From: Rhyacophila brunnea
Taxonomy: Eukaryota > Arthropoda > Insecta > Trichoptera > Rhyacophilidae
Direction: 5' to 3'
DNA length: 64,000 bases
Assembly (NCBI GenBank): GCA_022495005.1
Contig: JAGYXB010001414.1
Span: forward strand, 1,488,001 to 1,552,000
Made by a program: the position numbers and the translations under genes. Each line of letters begins with the position of its first letter. Position 1 is the first letter of the stretch. The notes under the pieces are model-generated. The model worked only from the letters and a program-made list of their open reading frames with translations. It had not been told where the DNA came from and searched no databases. Positions 36,085-48,121 of this stretch are shown one piece after another.

Positions 36085-36245
36085 ATTGTATTTTTGGCAC
36101 TATAACCCTTCTCCTCTGGAAGTCTTGGTCTCATCTAAAAGCTTTTTCCATCTTAAACAGTCCAGTGTCGCCGCAACCCAGTGCTTTGACCGAGCATCCG
36201 TGGAGATCTTAGACAATAGATACATCTTGGAGATCCAAAAAAAAT
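36085..36245 (-). pseudogene. Possible LINE C-terminal scrap
   Basis: A minus frame reads LSKISTDARSKHWVAATLDC, then LRWKKLLDETKTSRGEG and a stop. The spacing of W and of the L-x-E-x-K-T block recalls the final residues of jockey/RTE-like ORF2 proteins. The match is short and not decisive. The + frame over the same DNA is the alternative reading. Confidence 0.25.
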
Positions 36246-36249
36246 AAAT

Positions 36250-39116
36250 AATTGAGAAATATTTTTATTTTAATTTGGTTTTCGCAGGTATATGAGTAAA
36301 CATTATAGATTACAGATTCAAGACGTTTACAATATGAAAAATACTTACACTATCCAATGAAAAATAAGTAGGGGACACAATATCCTCTATCTGTCTCTGT
36401 CAGCTATTGTTATCCCAATTTGCATCCCCAATGGCAAGTTTTAAGGTATTTTTTTCTTATTTTTTTATGTATATAATAATGTATATGAATGAATGTAACT
36501 TTTGTAGTGTACTCTTTTTACTTAAGGGGGGACATGCTCGGCGTAGGTCAACATTAAGTTTTTATTGTATTTTCAAACCATCATACTCCCTACTTCAATT
36601 ATAGTTTGTCAATTTATGGCTACGGCCGTATGTTGTAGTTTAACCACTGGGGAATGCCAAAAGAAATGGCGTATTTCAAAAAAACACTACCTTATTCTTA
36701 GGTCAATAATTATTATAAATCAATCATTATTCGTAAGATGTTTATCTTAATCTTGTCAATTTTTTGAATAATAAACTGCCTAATTCTTGTCAAATTTGGG
36801 ATCACAGAGATTATCAATATAATTTTTTATCGTAAATATTTTACTAAAATTATCTCGTCATAAATTATACTAATGGTTTTATAAATGCGATTAAAAATTA
36901 ATAAATGTAAAACATCTTAACACCACTGCACATTCATGTACCGAAATATGACTATGTTCTAAAACATTAGAGCGAGAGGTTTAAAAGAATACTATTTTAT
37001 GTAACAAAAATACTTTATGCACTCATCAAATGTTTAAAATAAATATAAAGGATAATAAGGCTTCAAAATTATATCAATAGATTATCTACAACGTTTAAGG
37101 AGTGTCCAGGATCATGGTTTGAAAATACAATAAAAATTCAATTTTGACCTAAGCTGAGCATGTCGGCTGTTAAGTAGGTATATAAATTCGAGATTTGGTA
37201 TTGTGATCACATCAATGCTCGATTCGATAGTTATAAATAAAAACAATATATAAATAAAAGTTATACTTAGATACACTTTTGTTTTTATAAAAATATATTT
37301 TTTTTATGAATAAATAAATAAGTAGCTACGTTAATAGTTTATAATTTAATAACTTATTACATTTTAATGATAAATATATTCATAAAATATGGTATAAATA
37401 TAATACTTCCAAAAATGTATATTTTACATAGTTTTTTTGTGTAATCACATCCGTTTTTTAACTAAATGAATTTAAAAAAATGTTCTTAGATGTGTTCTGA
37501 TTATTTAAAGTGAAAGTTATCAGTAAAATGTATTACATTGCAGTTTCACCTAAAATTGTTACTCGACCCTTAACTATAAAAATGTTCTTTCAGGATAATT
37601 ACACTTATAATGATTGCGATAGTTTTTGAATTATATCGCCTTCAAATTTTCTGAAATTGAAATGCTGATTTTTTATAAATTAAAGTCCTGCAATGTGTTT
37701 TTGACTGCGGCACAACTTTATCCTTCATAATTTTTTTATTTTAATTTATTTGTAGATTGGAGAATATTAAAATTTTATGGGAGTAATAAAGAGATCATAC
37801 GCATTACATTTTTTATGCAGGGAAAAATTAACCCAACAATTCCAGCATTTTTACGACTTATTTATTAATAATTATAACGATGGAAACAATGTTCATAATT
37901 TTTTATATGGCGATCGTATTATTCGCAGGTACTAAATAACATCTACAAAAAATATAACACGAGGGAGAATAATAATCTATTCAATTTAAATAATTGTAAT
38001 AATTATTTTAAATTATGTATGAGTTATCTAGGTATCTAAATTCACAACCTCTACAAAATTGTCATGCTTTATGTGACAATAAAAAAAAACATTTTCAAGT
38101 TTATTCTATTATACAGTGAGCTAATTATTTTACTGTAGAGAAGCTAAGGAAATAAGCTCTGATTATACCGATAGGTTATGCGAATATTAATTGTAAGTAC
38201 TAATCAACAAATTGTAAGATAAGCTTTTAAGCTACTTAGGTAACTGTGTTCGACTTAAATAAATACTCCAACCACTTAAAAGTTGGAGTAGCAACTATAC
38301 CTACCTAGATATTAAATAATAATTAGGTGCACCTACCTAGTAACTAAATAACTTATATACGTACCTTGTCTGACATATTTTTGACGACCAAGTTAGCAAT
38401 ACTATCCATGTAGTGCTGGACGATATTAATTACAGAGTACAGAAAATCGCAATTGAATACGCTGATGTACAATCATAATGATACATTAGTATCATACGGG
38501 GGATGTTTTTTAAATGCAGTGAAAAAATTCAAGTAACACACTGCTCATCCCTTATCATAGACAATTATGGCAGAGTTAAAATCGAATATGACTTCATTTT
38601 TCTGTCTGCTACAATTGATTACAAGACTTATATTATGAGTGATGGAACTCGTATTTATCATCTAATATGCATCGGAAACATTCAGTGAAATAAAAAGATG
38701 AGTTTGAAATTTAAATTTTTATTTCACAAACTGAGCTATCTACATAATGCTGTCTGTAGCCGAGAGTCAGTGTATCATAAACGGAAGTTAACTGGAAATG
38801 AGATATATGTATACATACTTATAGGTATTTATGTAAAATAATAAAATGTAAATTATCATAATTTTACAGAGCCATTCTACCTTTCGGTATATTTAAGAGA
38901 ATGTTGAATATCCATATACATTCACGAAAATCAATTGCGTCAAAAATATTGAATTGCGTTTTTTTAAACTTAATACACTAGATTCTACTACCTACTTATT
39001 TAGTCGTGCCTAAATGTGGGATTTCTCAACGAAAAGCGGTGAAAGCTCGTTCACAATGATTTAAGTTTTATTGAGTCGCGTGCTATATTAATTATTATTG
39101 TTTCAAAATATTTTAC
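36250..39116. other. Repeat-poor AT-rich stretch, no gene seen
   Basis: Over 36.8-38.7 kb I see no transposon ends and few TAGGTAC words compared with the rest of the window. Frames are short and unsupported. It may be single-copy intergenic or intronic DNA. Confidence 0.4.
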
Positions 39117-39235
39117 CCCCGCGCACCCCGCGGCTGTTTATGTGCCGGGGCGTGTAATTGATGGGTGATTTGCCACCCCGGCAGCCACCCGCTGGGCTGA
39201 CTCAATGCGATAACCCTCAAAGGAACTTAATTAGA
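39117..39235. promoter_or_regulatory. GC-rich patch with hairpin, candidate conserved non-coding element
   Basis: Abrupt GC-rich block (ACCCCCGCGCACCCCGCGG) in AT-rich DNA. TGCCGGGG (39143-39150) and CCCCGGCA (39176-39183) form a perfect 8-bp inverted repeat around TGTAATTGATGGGTGATTTG, a loop rich in homeodomain-like sites. CTTAATTAG follows at 39228. It lies about 3 kb upstream of the first Rab coding exon. It is not part of a recognised transposon. Confidence 0.35.
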
Positions 39236-39830
39236 AATTCATTTCCATACAAAACCGATGATATTCGTTCCGTGTATTTTAATAGCATCAACGGTTATTT
39301 TGTCAAAATTTAATTATTTTATGGGTTTGTTTTTGCAGTAAAACGTTAAATTCGCTGAATACAAATCATTAGGAACTGTAAATAACTGTCAGATTTTATG
39401 CAAACGCTGGAATTATTATTATGCTAAATTATTTAGATGTTTTTATTATGTATTGATGTTAATTATCATTGAATTAATATTTAAAATTAATTATTATAAT
39501 TAGTTTCAATATACCGTGATAATTCATGAAGAAAATAATATGAACAGGGCCATCAAAAAACATTTTTACTAAACATACTTTCGTAAACACGTGCATGGAT
39601 TTACTGGTGACAGTACGTATTATCGCGGCCATAACAAGAAATTGCATCCATGGATCAAAGAAGTTCAGCAGGTTCTGAATTTTCACGCGACATTTGGAAC
39701 ATGTGCGATATCTGCGCGTGCACTGTAGAAAGATAGTGGCGAACCTGCCGAAAAAGAACGAACTGTACCACGCAGAGCATTTTGATGTTTGTAAATTTTC
39801 ACAATCAGTGAAATAGCACAATACAATGAC

Positions 39831-40206
39831 CAGTGGCGCACCCGGGGGGGGGGGGGGCAAGGGGCTTTGGCACCCCCCAAACATGAAAATTATCAGAATG
39901 ATTTTAAACATTGAAATTGAAAGCCAATTAACTATACCTTTGGGCTTAGACAAATAAAAATACGGCAAAAAAATGATTTATAATTCTCCAGCACCCTTTT
40001 TAGAAAAATTTCTTAGATTTTAATATCTAACACAAAAATTTCGAAACACTAATGTCAGGTTTTTTTAGAAACCCAATCCCTAATGGAACTGTCAAAAAAT
40101 TCTCGGTGTCCACCTGAATTCCGGAGTGGTGTAGTTCATGGCTGGGGAGAGCTGACAGGGCTCTAGCCGGGGGCCCGGGCTGTAGGGAGTCTTGGGTGCG
40201 CCATTG
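39831..40206 (-). mobile_element. hAT-type non-autonomous element (family A), copy 2
   Basis: 376 bp. Ends CAGTGGCGCACCCGGG and GGGTGCGCCATTG, with a perfect 8-bp target duplication ACAATGAC (39823-39830 and 40207-40214). The whole copy is the inverted equivalent of the right part of copy 1 (11570-11939), so it is an internally deleted sibling. A long G-run at 39845-39858 lies inside the left end. The 164-residue frame crossing the boundary (39474-39968, minus) is incidental. Confidence 0.93.
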
Positions 40207-40384
40207 ACAATGACAACAACGCGTCTAGTTTATGCTTGAAGAATGAGATTGGCGAGATAGTCATTACTTTTACGTGTAAACAGTTATTATCGCGATAGTT
40301 TAATTTACATACTATTGGTGCCAGTAAATCCATGCACGTGTACAGGCGCTATTAGACGTTTAGTTATTTTTATTTATATAATTC

Positions 40385-40560
40385 GATGCAGATCTTGGCC
40401 GCCACGTCAACAAGGTTTGTTAAGCGATTTTTTACGAGAAATGGACGTTAGTCACTTATTCAATATATTACGGCCATGCTCTGATTTGAACATATTGAAA
40501 AATAACATGAGAATTTGATAGACTTGAGGTTCAAAGACGCCATAGGCGGACACGTTCACT
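40385..40560 (-). repeat. SINE family S2, copy 3, degenerate
   Basis: Shares AGATCTTGG, TTTACGAGAAATGGACGTTA, GTCACTTATTCAATA and TTGAAAAATAACATGAG with the other copies, in the same order. The tRNA-like head (about 40515-40550) has decayed beyond box recognition. Confidence 0.55.
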
Positions 40561-40914
40561 TGTCTAGTTTATTAATTACGTACATACTACGATATAGTAT
40601 CGTACGTACAATACTACATCCTTACATGTCTTCCATTTAAAAAAAAATCGAAGTAAGTACTTACATTTGATCTATATATGGTGCCAGGATTAATCAAATC
40701 ACATATTATGGCACGGCAATGATATGAAATCAGTACCGTTCTAGTCGTTGGAGGTCATGGGCCGTTAATAGCGACGAGTATGAATTATTAGGAAAATATA
40801 AGTAAATAAATTTAATATTCAATACAGCAGCGATAGTGAGCCCTAAAACTGTATACAACAACTTACTGTAGTTAAATCTATATTTTTATTTATATTTTGC
40901 ATACATATTGTGAC

Positions 40915-41110
40915 GTTGCAGACGTCACCAATGGACTAATTAACAATTGTAATTAGTGGAGAGGTTTTTCTCTCGCGGGCAACACAAAAATCCTGCGGTT
41001 GGCACTTCAAGCTTATAAGTGGTGGGGGGAATCGATGTCAGGCGATCGAATTTTGTTTGGATCCATTTCACCCTTGAGTTCCCGCTTGGCGGGATCGCCA
41101 AGCGGCTGTA
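40915..41110. promoter_or_regulatory. GC-richer block with three palindromes, candidate control region
   Basis: Contains TGCAGACGTCACCAATGG (CRE-like TGACGT on the minus strand plus a CCAAT motif), paired homeodomain-like sites ACTAATTA (40935-40942) and TAATTAGT (40950-40957), and a perfect hairpin CCGCTTGGCG-GGAT-CGCCAAGCGG (41082-41105). It lies 1.0-1.2 kb upstream of the first Rab coding exon and could be its promoter or 5' UTR exon. No transposon ends were found. Confidence 0.35.
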
Positions 41111-41515
41111 AATGTATTTGTTTTAATTATAACCTCACTCACATGTGGATATTTTGGTTTAAGCTAGGTTAAGTTGCTGAGAACTTATTGTATTAATATT
41201 TTAGTTTGCAGACGATAATATGTCTTTTGTGTAACGTAAATATTCGTTTATGTATTATAACATCGTCGTTTATGAATGATGGTGATTTGACTATGGCGCT
41301 ATGTCGCCATTTTTGTACCTTCGTAATTAATTGTTATTACGTTGTAGTACCATTGACTTTAAATTACAATGTCATAAAATACAGTGAGGTTAAATTATCA
41401 CGGTGTTTCATTTAATTTAATTGTATCCTATAATATTATGTTCTTTTATGTTCTTTTCTTTCATAGAAAAGGCTTTGGCGTCCAGTTCGAGTTTAGTTTT
41501 CAATGCTCGAAATTA

Positions 41516-41529
41516 ACCGCTGCAGCGGT
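41516..41529. repeat. Perfect 14-bp palindrome
   Basis: ACCGCTGCAGCGGT in a moderately GC-rich segment (41470-41660), about 0.6 kb upstream of the first coding exon. It could be a dimeric factor site. Confidence 0.3.
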
Positions 41530-41934
41530 ATGGTAAACATTGTCCATCGGATACCAATTGATTTCGATGGTCCTTTCCGTAACAGGATTGGAATTCATCA
41601 GAGAGATAGTGCGAAAACCCAGTACCCTGAGCTAGCGGTGCCTGTTATCCACATAGCCTAGAAGTTATTTTTATTTAACAATATAAGCATGAAGTCTGAT
41701 GAAATTACATTTAGTTAATTCAATTATTAATGAGACCCCTGACGCTGATGCTGCGAAACTAAATAATACTGAATATCTGGCTCAATTTTTCGCACTATAG
41801 CGACATTTAGTTTCACTTCCGTAACGTGAACTAAACTTATGCGAAGGCGGTACAAACAGTATATTTCCTGAAATTTAAATTGTCATGGGGAATTTTATGA
41901 AAACATAATGAAGATGTTTTTAAAACCTCTACTG

Positions 41935-41994
41935 CCCTTCATGAAAGCTGGAACGCCCACTAGTGGGCGATAGTGACCAGGTTGACTACCCCTG
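41935..41994. mobile_element. hAT-like right terminus
   Basis: CGCCCACTAGTGGGCG (41953-41968, palindrome), then GGTTGACTACCCCTG, the usual form of a hAT end read outward. The left partner was not found. It sits only about 140 bp upstream of the first Rab exon. Confidence 0.4.
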
Positions 41995-42136
41995 TATTAG
42001 ATGAAAATACAAGACATTTATATTAAATTTAAAATCATAAGATAATCATAATGATAATATTATATCTAAATTTGACATATCTGTAATAATCGTAAGTTTT
42101 AATAACTTGGTCATACAATTAACTGATTTTCCGCAG

Positions 42137-42314
42137 GATGACCGACGACAGTATGAGCGACGACGTCTTCGAGGACGAGGTGATACCACCGCCGAAGGGC
42201 GCCGCCCCCATCCTCCACAGCGCCTCGACAGGCTACAGAGACTACGAGCCTCCGCCCGACCTTATCAACTACTACACCTCCAAGAGACCGGAGGAGGAAC
42301 TGCCGATACACAAG
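42137..42314 (+). CDS. Rab26: Rab26/Rab37-type GTPase, first visible coding exon
   Basis: Rab26-type GTPases act on secretory and synaptic vesicles. This exon encodes the N-terminal extension before the GTPase fold: 59 residues from the ATG at 42138, starting MTDDSMSDDVFEDE (acidic), then a P-rich middle and EEELPIHK. It opens one base before the ATG, after a good acceptor (TTTTCCGCAG, ends 42136), and closes at AAG before GTTAGG (42315) in phase 0. Because it begins at an acceptor, there must be at least one upstream exon, non-coding or coding; the ATG is therefore probable, not proven, as the start. The exon is strongly GC-rich and CpG-rich against AT-rich introns. A long N-terminal tail is usual for Rab26. 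The identity comes from the next exon, which continues the frame. Confidence 0.85.
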
Positions 42315-42595
42315 GTTAGGGCATATTCTTATTCTTCCCCCTTTATTGGAAGGTTGCGATCAACCTAGATTCTTTGGTATTATTATGCACCGCATTCAGT
42401 TTTGGATCACCACAAAACGTCGGTGATCTTGCATGTACCAATGTTATTTTTTTAATCTGGCATATATCTTTAGCATTTAATAATTAATTGGTATACATAA
42501 CAAACTATAATTATTATTCATTATATTTTTTGTGGGAATGAAATTTTATTTAAAAACTTGTCCCCTGCAGAAGACAAAATTTGCATACAAAACAG

Positions 42596-42634
<39 letters not shown>

Positions 42635-44374
42635 TTTTTTTGAAACAGAATAACACAGCCTTTCATATGAAATTTTGTAAGAACACTTTGCCCACTTCTG
42701 AAATTGCAAGTTTTAAAATAAAATATCATTCAGACAAAAAAATACAATCAGAGACAAAATTATGCAAATCCATGCTGTTTATTTTAATAATTGGTTTTTA
42801 TATAAAACAAATATTTGAACATGCGTATTTTTTTACATAATCCTGCTAGGATTGAACATAGATATACACACAGATACATATTGTGTTGGTGTAGCATTTT
42901 ATTAATTTAGTAACGTATAATATTATTCGCGTCTAGTTATGTACATTAGTTATCCTAGTCTTCAAGTTGAGATATTAATATATAGGTAGGTACTTACATA
43001 AACGATAAAAATACAAGAAAGTTTTGCAAGAAATCGCGTCTGTTATTTCCAAGAACGTCATTAAATATAACAGAAGTATTTTTACAGCAGTAAAACACCT
43101 GCGCATATTGTTAATAATTGTATTTTGATCCATTCGTTTAATTCGCTCGCTTTGCTGATTGTATGAAAAATGATTTCTTTTGTATTTTATTCAAATGTAA
43201 TAATATACTGACACAGGGGACGGATTTATCCAGTCGGTGACTGGACTCGCAACACCTATTGCTCCTCTCATAAAAAAATGTGTATAGCAAATATTTTTAA
43301 CAAAACCTACAAAAATAGCGAATGACACGAAAAATTGCATTTGATAAAAATTATTAATTATGTACCTGCTGAAATGTACATACGTAATAATATCGAGGGT
43401 GTCAAGCTAAAAGGGTGTGAGGCAGCAGAGTGGACAGTGTGGGGTATAATAGAGTGCTGGGTCGCTGTTTTACAAAAAAATTTCATTACGATGTAACATT
43501 GTACAAACGTCGGTTGTGTTTTAATTTTGATTGATACAACATAGTGTTTTTGAGCTGTGACTGTGATAATGATAACGATAATGACGTCAATTAAAAAAAA
43601 CAAGTTATTCAAGTGCAGTGTATTAAATTTGAAGTTAAACCGAGTTTACGTCAAATATTCGTAGATAATATATTACGTACGTTTAAAGAAATAGATAGCA
43701 TTTTCGGTTTAGTTATCTAACTTCTTACAGTGGATATACTATGTAGGTACAAAGGATCAACTCAAATTAATGTATTCACCGCTGCGTTAAGGGTGGCTAC
43801 GGCCCCGGTGCCAAGTAAAATTTGTCACCCCCTCATATTATATTAGGTATACTTATATGAAAATAAATGAAGAATTATATGTTGTTTATATTTACGATTT
43901 GCCGTCCATTCAAAATAATATTTAGCTGTAGATAAATTTAAAAGTATTATTACTTAAACGATATTTGTATTTGTGGATTTTATACCCCCTAAATGGCCTA
44001 AATTCTGCCACCTGGGAGGTTGTGTAGGATGACTACATAAATAATATCGTATGTATGTATATCCTGAAATATGTGCTTGATTTCCCCATCGGGAAACCTA
44101 ATAAAATCAGAACCACGTTGAATATAGGTACCTATCAAGTAAATCGTGATTTATTTGAAATTTTTATTGCATCCGTTGTGACAAGCATCATATCTTAGGA
44201 TCCTGCCGTGTGTATGTCACTAAGTAGGTACCTATCCGATATGGCTACAGAAGTAAATCCTAATATTATCGATAACCGTTATCAAAAACGTCAACCAAAC
44301 TTACGATAAATATCAGAGTTCTTTTTTATGAAATTATGTAAAGTAATTTAAACTTTTGCTTTGAATATTTACAG
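42315..44374 (+). other. Rab26-type gene, intron between the two coding exons
   Basis: 2060 bp, GTTAGG...TTTACAG, phase 0. It holds a (TA)n microsatellite (42596-42633) and degraded repeat DNA at 43200-43265 and 43790-44035. No other gene was found. Confidence 0.8.
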
Positions 44375-44485
44375 ACCATACTGCTGGGCGATAGTGGAGT
44401 GGGGAAAACATCGCTGCTTGTTCAGTTCGAGACGGGAAAATTCCAGACCGGGAATTTTTCCGCTACAGTTGGCATCGGATTTACG
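44375..44485 (+). CDS. Rab26: Rab26/Rab37-type GTPase, P-loop exon
   Basis: 37 codons, phase 0 at both ends, between acceptor TTTACAG (ends 44374) and consensus donor GTGAGT (44486). It encodes TILLGDSGVGKTSLLVQFET, then GKFQTGNFSATVGIGFT. GDSGVGKT is the Walker A/P-loop (residues 64-71 of the joined frame) that binds GTP phosphates and Mg2+. ATVGIGF is the start of switch I (about 89-95). Most Rabs have GID there. A glycine in place of the aspartate is, from memory, also found in insect Rab26. The LLGDSGVGKTSLLVQF block is closest to Rab26/Rab37 rather than Rab3/8/10. The domain is cut here: effector half, WDTAGQE, NKxD, SAK and prenylated cysteines must lie in later exons, none of which I found before 64000. 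Confidence 0.92.
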
Positions 44486-47400
44486 GTGAGTGCTAACAAT
44501 TAATAAATCAACTAATTAACTGTGGTGATAACCATGTTACTATGTGGATTAAACTGTCTCATAAATGAATTGAAAAGGTTTATTTAAGTAGGTATGTATT
44601 TTATACTATAATATGTATGTAGGTATCCAACGATAATTTTCACGAGTATAAACTTGAATATTATTTTTTTCCATTTATACTCACACTAGTACCTACATGT
44701 AGATATCTACTGTATCTAGAAAAAATGTATAAGCTGTGTTTTTGTGAACACGTCGTATATTAGCTTCACCGTTATGTTTATAAGATATAAGCAATACGGT
44801 CAAAGTAAAATTGTCAGTAGTCGACACGCAAGTATGTATGGACACTGCCAATCTTTTACGACCTCACGTGAGCACACGCGAAACCGTGGAATGTCGTTAT
44901 ACTTGGTATTTAAATGTATCAAAACCACACTGTATTCAATTCGCTCGTATCACGTCGCACCACCAATCTCATGCGTGATAAAATGTTTTTTTTTATATTC
45001 TGTAATTTTACACATTTCCAAGCCATGTAATTTCTCGTATTTTTGTTTATAGTGATTTGTAAGCTTCAAGTAACATGTAATTAATAGAATGTTTTTGAGG
45101 GTTGTCAGTATTTATTATTATTTCCATATGCGATGAGCTAGCCTATGAGTTCACGTGTCATCATTTATTCTCACATTATTGTAGAATACATAATTATACC
45201 AAAACGCGGTGTCCTCCCAATTGGCTAGTTTATACCCTGCGGGAAGTAGCATATTGATATCAGTTATCAGGGACATAGGTATGTCATATCAACACTCGCT
45301 TGAATAACAGGATTCTCATTTAAAGGTAAGTGCTATTTTAAATATTTATCCTTCCACATAATTATTTGTACTACTCTCCAATGACTCCTGCTCTGCCACT
45401 TTTCTACAGTTTCTAACATGTAAGTGTACAAACCGAAATAAAAATTGGGAAAAATCAACAAGTATGTTTTAAAGTGTGATATGCAAACACACACACATAT
45501 ATATTATGTATACTTTGATGTAAATTTAAATATTATGCTGATTATTTATTTATTATTTTAAATAAAAATCGCTTTTGTAGGTGTAATAAGTTATATTCTT
45601 GAAAGTAACACATTTGTTGTTTATTTAATAGGTATAGTACAATATACTAAGTAGGTACATTAGAATCAAGTTATACTTTATGACATGGGTTGACCTACTT
45701 AGAGATTTCAAAGCATATAACGAAACACCTAACATTGTAAAGGATGCAAGGGCTATTAATTGGAATGCTATACTACGAGTATATTATTTATATTATATTC
45801 ACTCATAGATATTTTAAATACCTGTGAATATTTCTGTGGTATTCGGGTAACACTACAATATAACGTGTACGTAAATCGTTTTGTGTCGAAATTGAGTTTA
45901 AAAAATAATTTAATTAATATTTTTATTAATTTATTAATATTTTAATTTAAGTTTTTTGCTCAAGGTACTTATAGGTATTTTGGATGAAAATAAGTAAGCC
46001 TTAAACATTTAAAAAAAATATTCAGTAAAATATAACTAATTTCACTTAGAGCACAAAATTGACTGAAGGTTATTTTACCCATTCCAATTAAGGTATTAAT
46101 TGAAAATACATTGGGAATGACGTTTTGTGTAGATATGGATGTTTGATATTTTTATAAATTACCATAATTAAAGTTGTTTTCCAATATAACTTAATTTCCA
46201 ACCTTATTTTCACGAGGGTTGACAGCCAAAAATGGAATGACTTACATTTTTTCCCCAATAAAACTTATCAAAAAAATCAAATATTTATTTGTCAGATATA
46301 ATTTCTTTATCTAAGTCCTAATCAATAATAGCTCTGACTTGGTACATAGGCACTTATAATAACAACTTATCTATATTGGCACTGTATCCCTTTATTGGAT
46401 GACTTCCTGCCCAGGTGATTTGAATGCTTTGTCATGGATTACGGCTATGCCAGAGGCTCTGTTGTGTCAATTTGAACTATTTTGAGTATCTACTATCTGA
46501 TATTGCGTTAGTGTCTGTGGTTGGGGTTCAGTAACTTTGTATGCCTATCATTAAACCCTACCGTTATACGAGTGAATGCGCCGATAACGAGTGTTAATTT
46601 AATAAAACCAATGGGGTATGATATTTAAGCTTTGGCATGCATAAGCATGCCTAATACCCAGCACTCCTTTACTATGCGACATTTTTATAATATTAGTTAG
46701 AATTCGTTCGATTATCTTATCTTTTTATGGTTGTAAGGGTGTAGGACTGTAGGTAAATCGGGGAAAAATAACGCCTAAAGTTATTTTGTTAAAGTGATTT
46801 TGTGTATGTACGTCGAATAAAATGATTTATAGCAGTGGTCGGCAACACCCGCATGACTTTTTTGTGTCCTACAAATTTGTTGATCATACTAACTTAACAT
46901 GCGGGTCGTTTATTTTGTTAAATTGTTTCAATCAGAGTTTTTTTATGAATAAAGAAGTGTCGAAAAACATCTACATCATTATATATAATATATTTAATAT
47001 ATATGTTGAAATTCAATATTTGCAGTAATATATTATCAAACACAATCAGTCAGTTTTGTTGGTATTATTTTTAACCAGATATATTTATTTTTATATAAAA
47101 GACAGTGAAGTAACAATGTAAATATTTGAAACCTTTTAATATAAAATAATATAATATGAATCAATGCCGTACCAAACCAATAACAGATATTTATAGTTTT
47201 GACGACTATAATTTTGATTCAGAAATATAATTTTACGCCAAATGTGCCAAAAATAGTATAATTTTTACACCCATGTACTATAAATCAACATAGAAAACGA
47301 TAGAAACACTGTTGGTTAAGAAAAAGACCATCAAATTTAGCAGACTGTCATTTATGCATAAATAACCTCGGTCTATTTTGTTTTTAATCTATTATTTTTG

Positions 47401-48121
47401 TTTGTACTCAATAACTGGGGCACATTCTAATAAATATAGATTCAGCAAATAAATAATTTTTTTCTGATATTTAATTTAACACATACGAATAATCGACACG
47501 TTTACTACAATTAAATGTACTTTGTTTACGTGTAAAATGGTTATTATCGAATATCATTCCTTCAAGAGATTGGGATATTTATTGCTAACCATTACATGTA
47601 TTGATTTAGCAAGTAAGAAGGTATAACGGAGAATATAACGGAGAAATAAAATACCTATATTCTATTTAAATTAAATTTACTCCAGTTTAGCATATTGATG
47701 TAGCTATTACATTAATTTAATCTAATACAAATCTATGTATGGAAATTTGCTAGATATCTGATTTAGCGCTATGTATGTGCCAAAATAGATAGACACATTT
47801 TATTTTATAGCAACGATTTTATTTTTTCAATTTAAAAAGAAATCGTTTTATATTTTAATGAGGTTGTTAGTCAGTTGTGAGAGCGCTTTCTCGGAGGCGC
47901 AATTTATAAAATTGAACATTTATTATCTATCATCCATCGCTTTTTTTGAAACACAATCAAGTGCACAGGTGAGGATCTGTCTGCGAGTAAAAATCTCATT
48001 GAATGGTTTTATGTTTAAATACTTTATGTGTATATTATTGCATTTACAAAATCATAAATATAATCAGAAATTTACATGCAAATTATAATTCATTATTATG
48101 ATTTAAAGTACTATATAATAC
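44486..48121. other. Non-coding stretch, probably Rab intron
   Basis: No WDTAGQE-encoding exon was seen. CAGTGGTCGGCAACACCCGC at 46833 resembles a hAT left end, with no partner. 47630-47650 has a short direct repeat (ATAACGGAGAATATAACGGAG). Otherwise AT-rich. Confidence 0.5.

Noticed and set aside
39474..39968. 164-residue open frame on the minus strand
   Set aside because: Its proline-rich part is the G-run of a hAT end read in reverse and it crosses the element boundary; a chance frame.
42111..42319. Alternative frames over the Rab exon (42107-42319 + and 42111-42311 -)
   Set aside because: Shadows of the GC-rich exon; only the frame from 42138 continues into the P-loop exon.
46833..46860. 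Full hAT element starting CAGTGGTCGGCAAC
   Set aside because: No matching right end or target duplication was found, so only an isolated end-like motif can be claimed.
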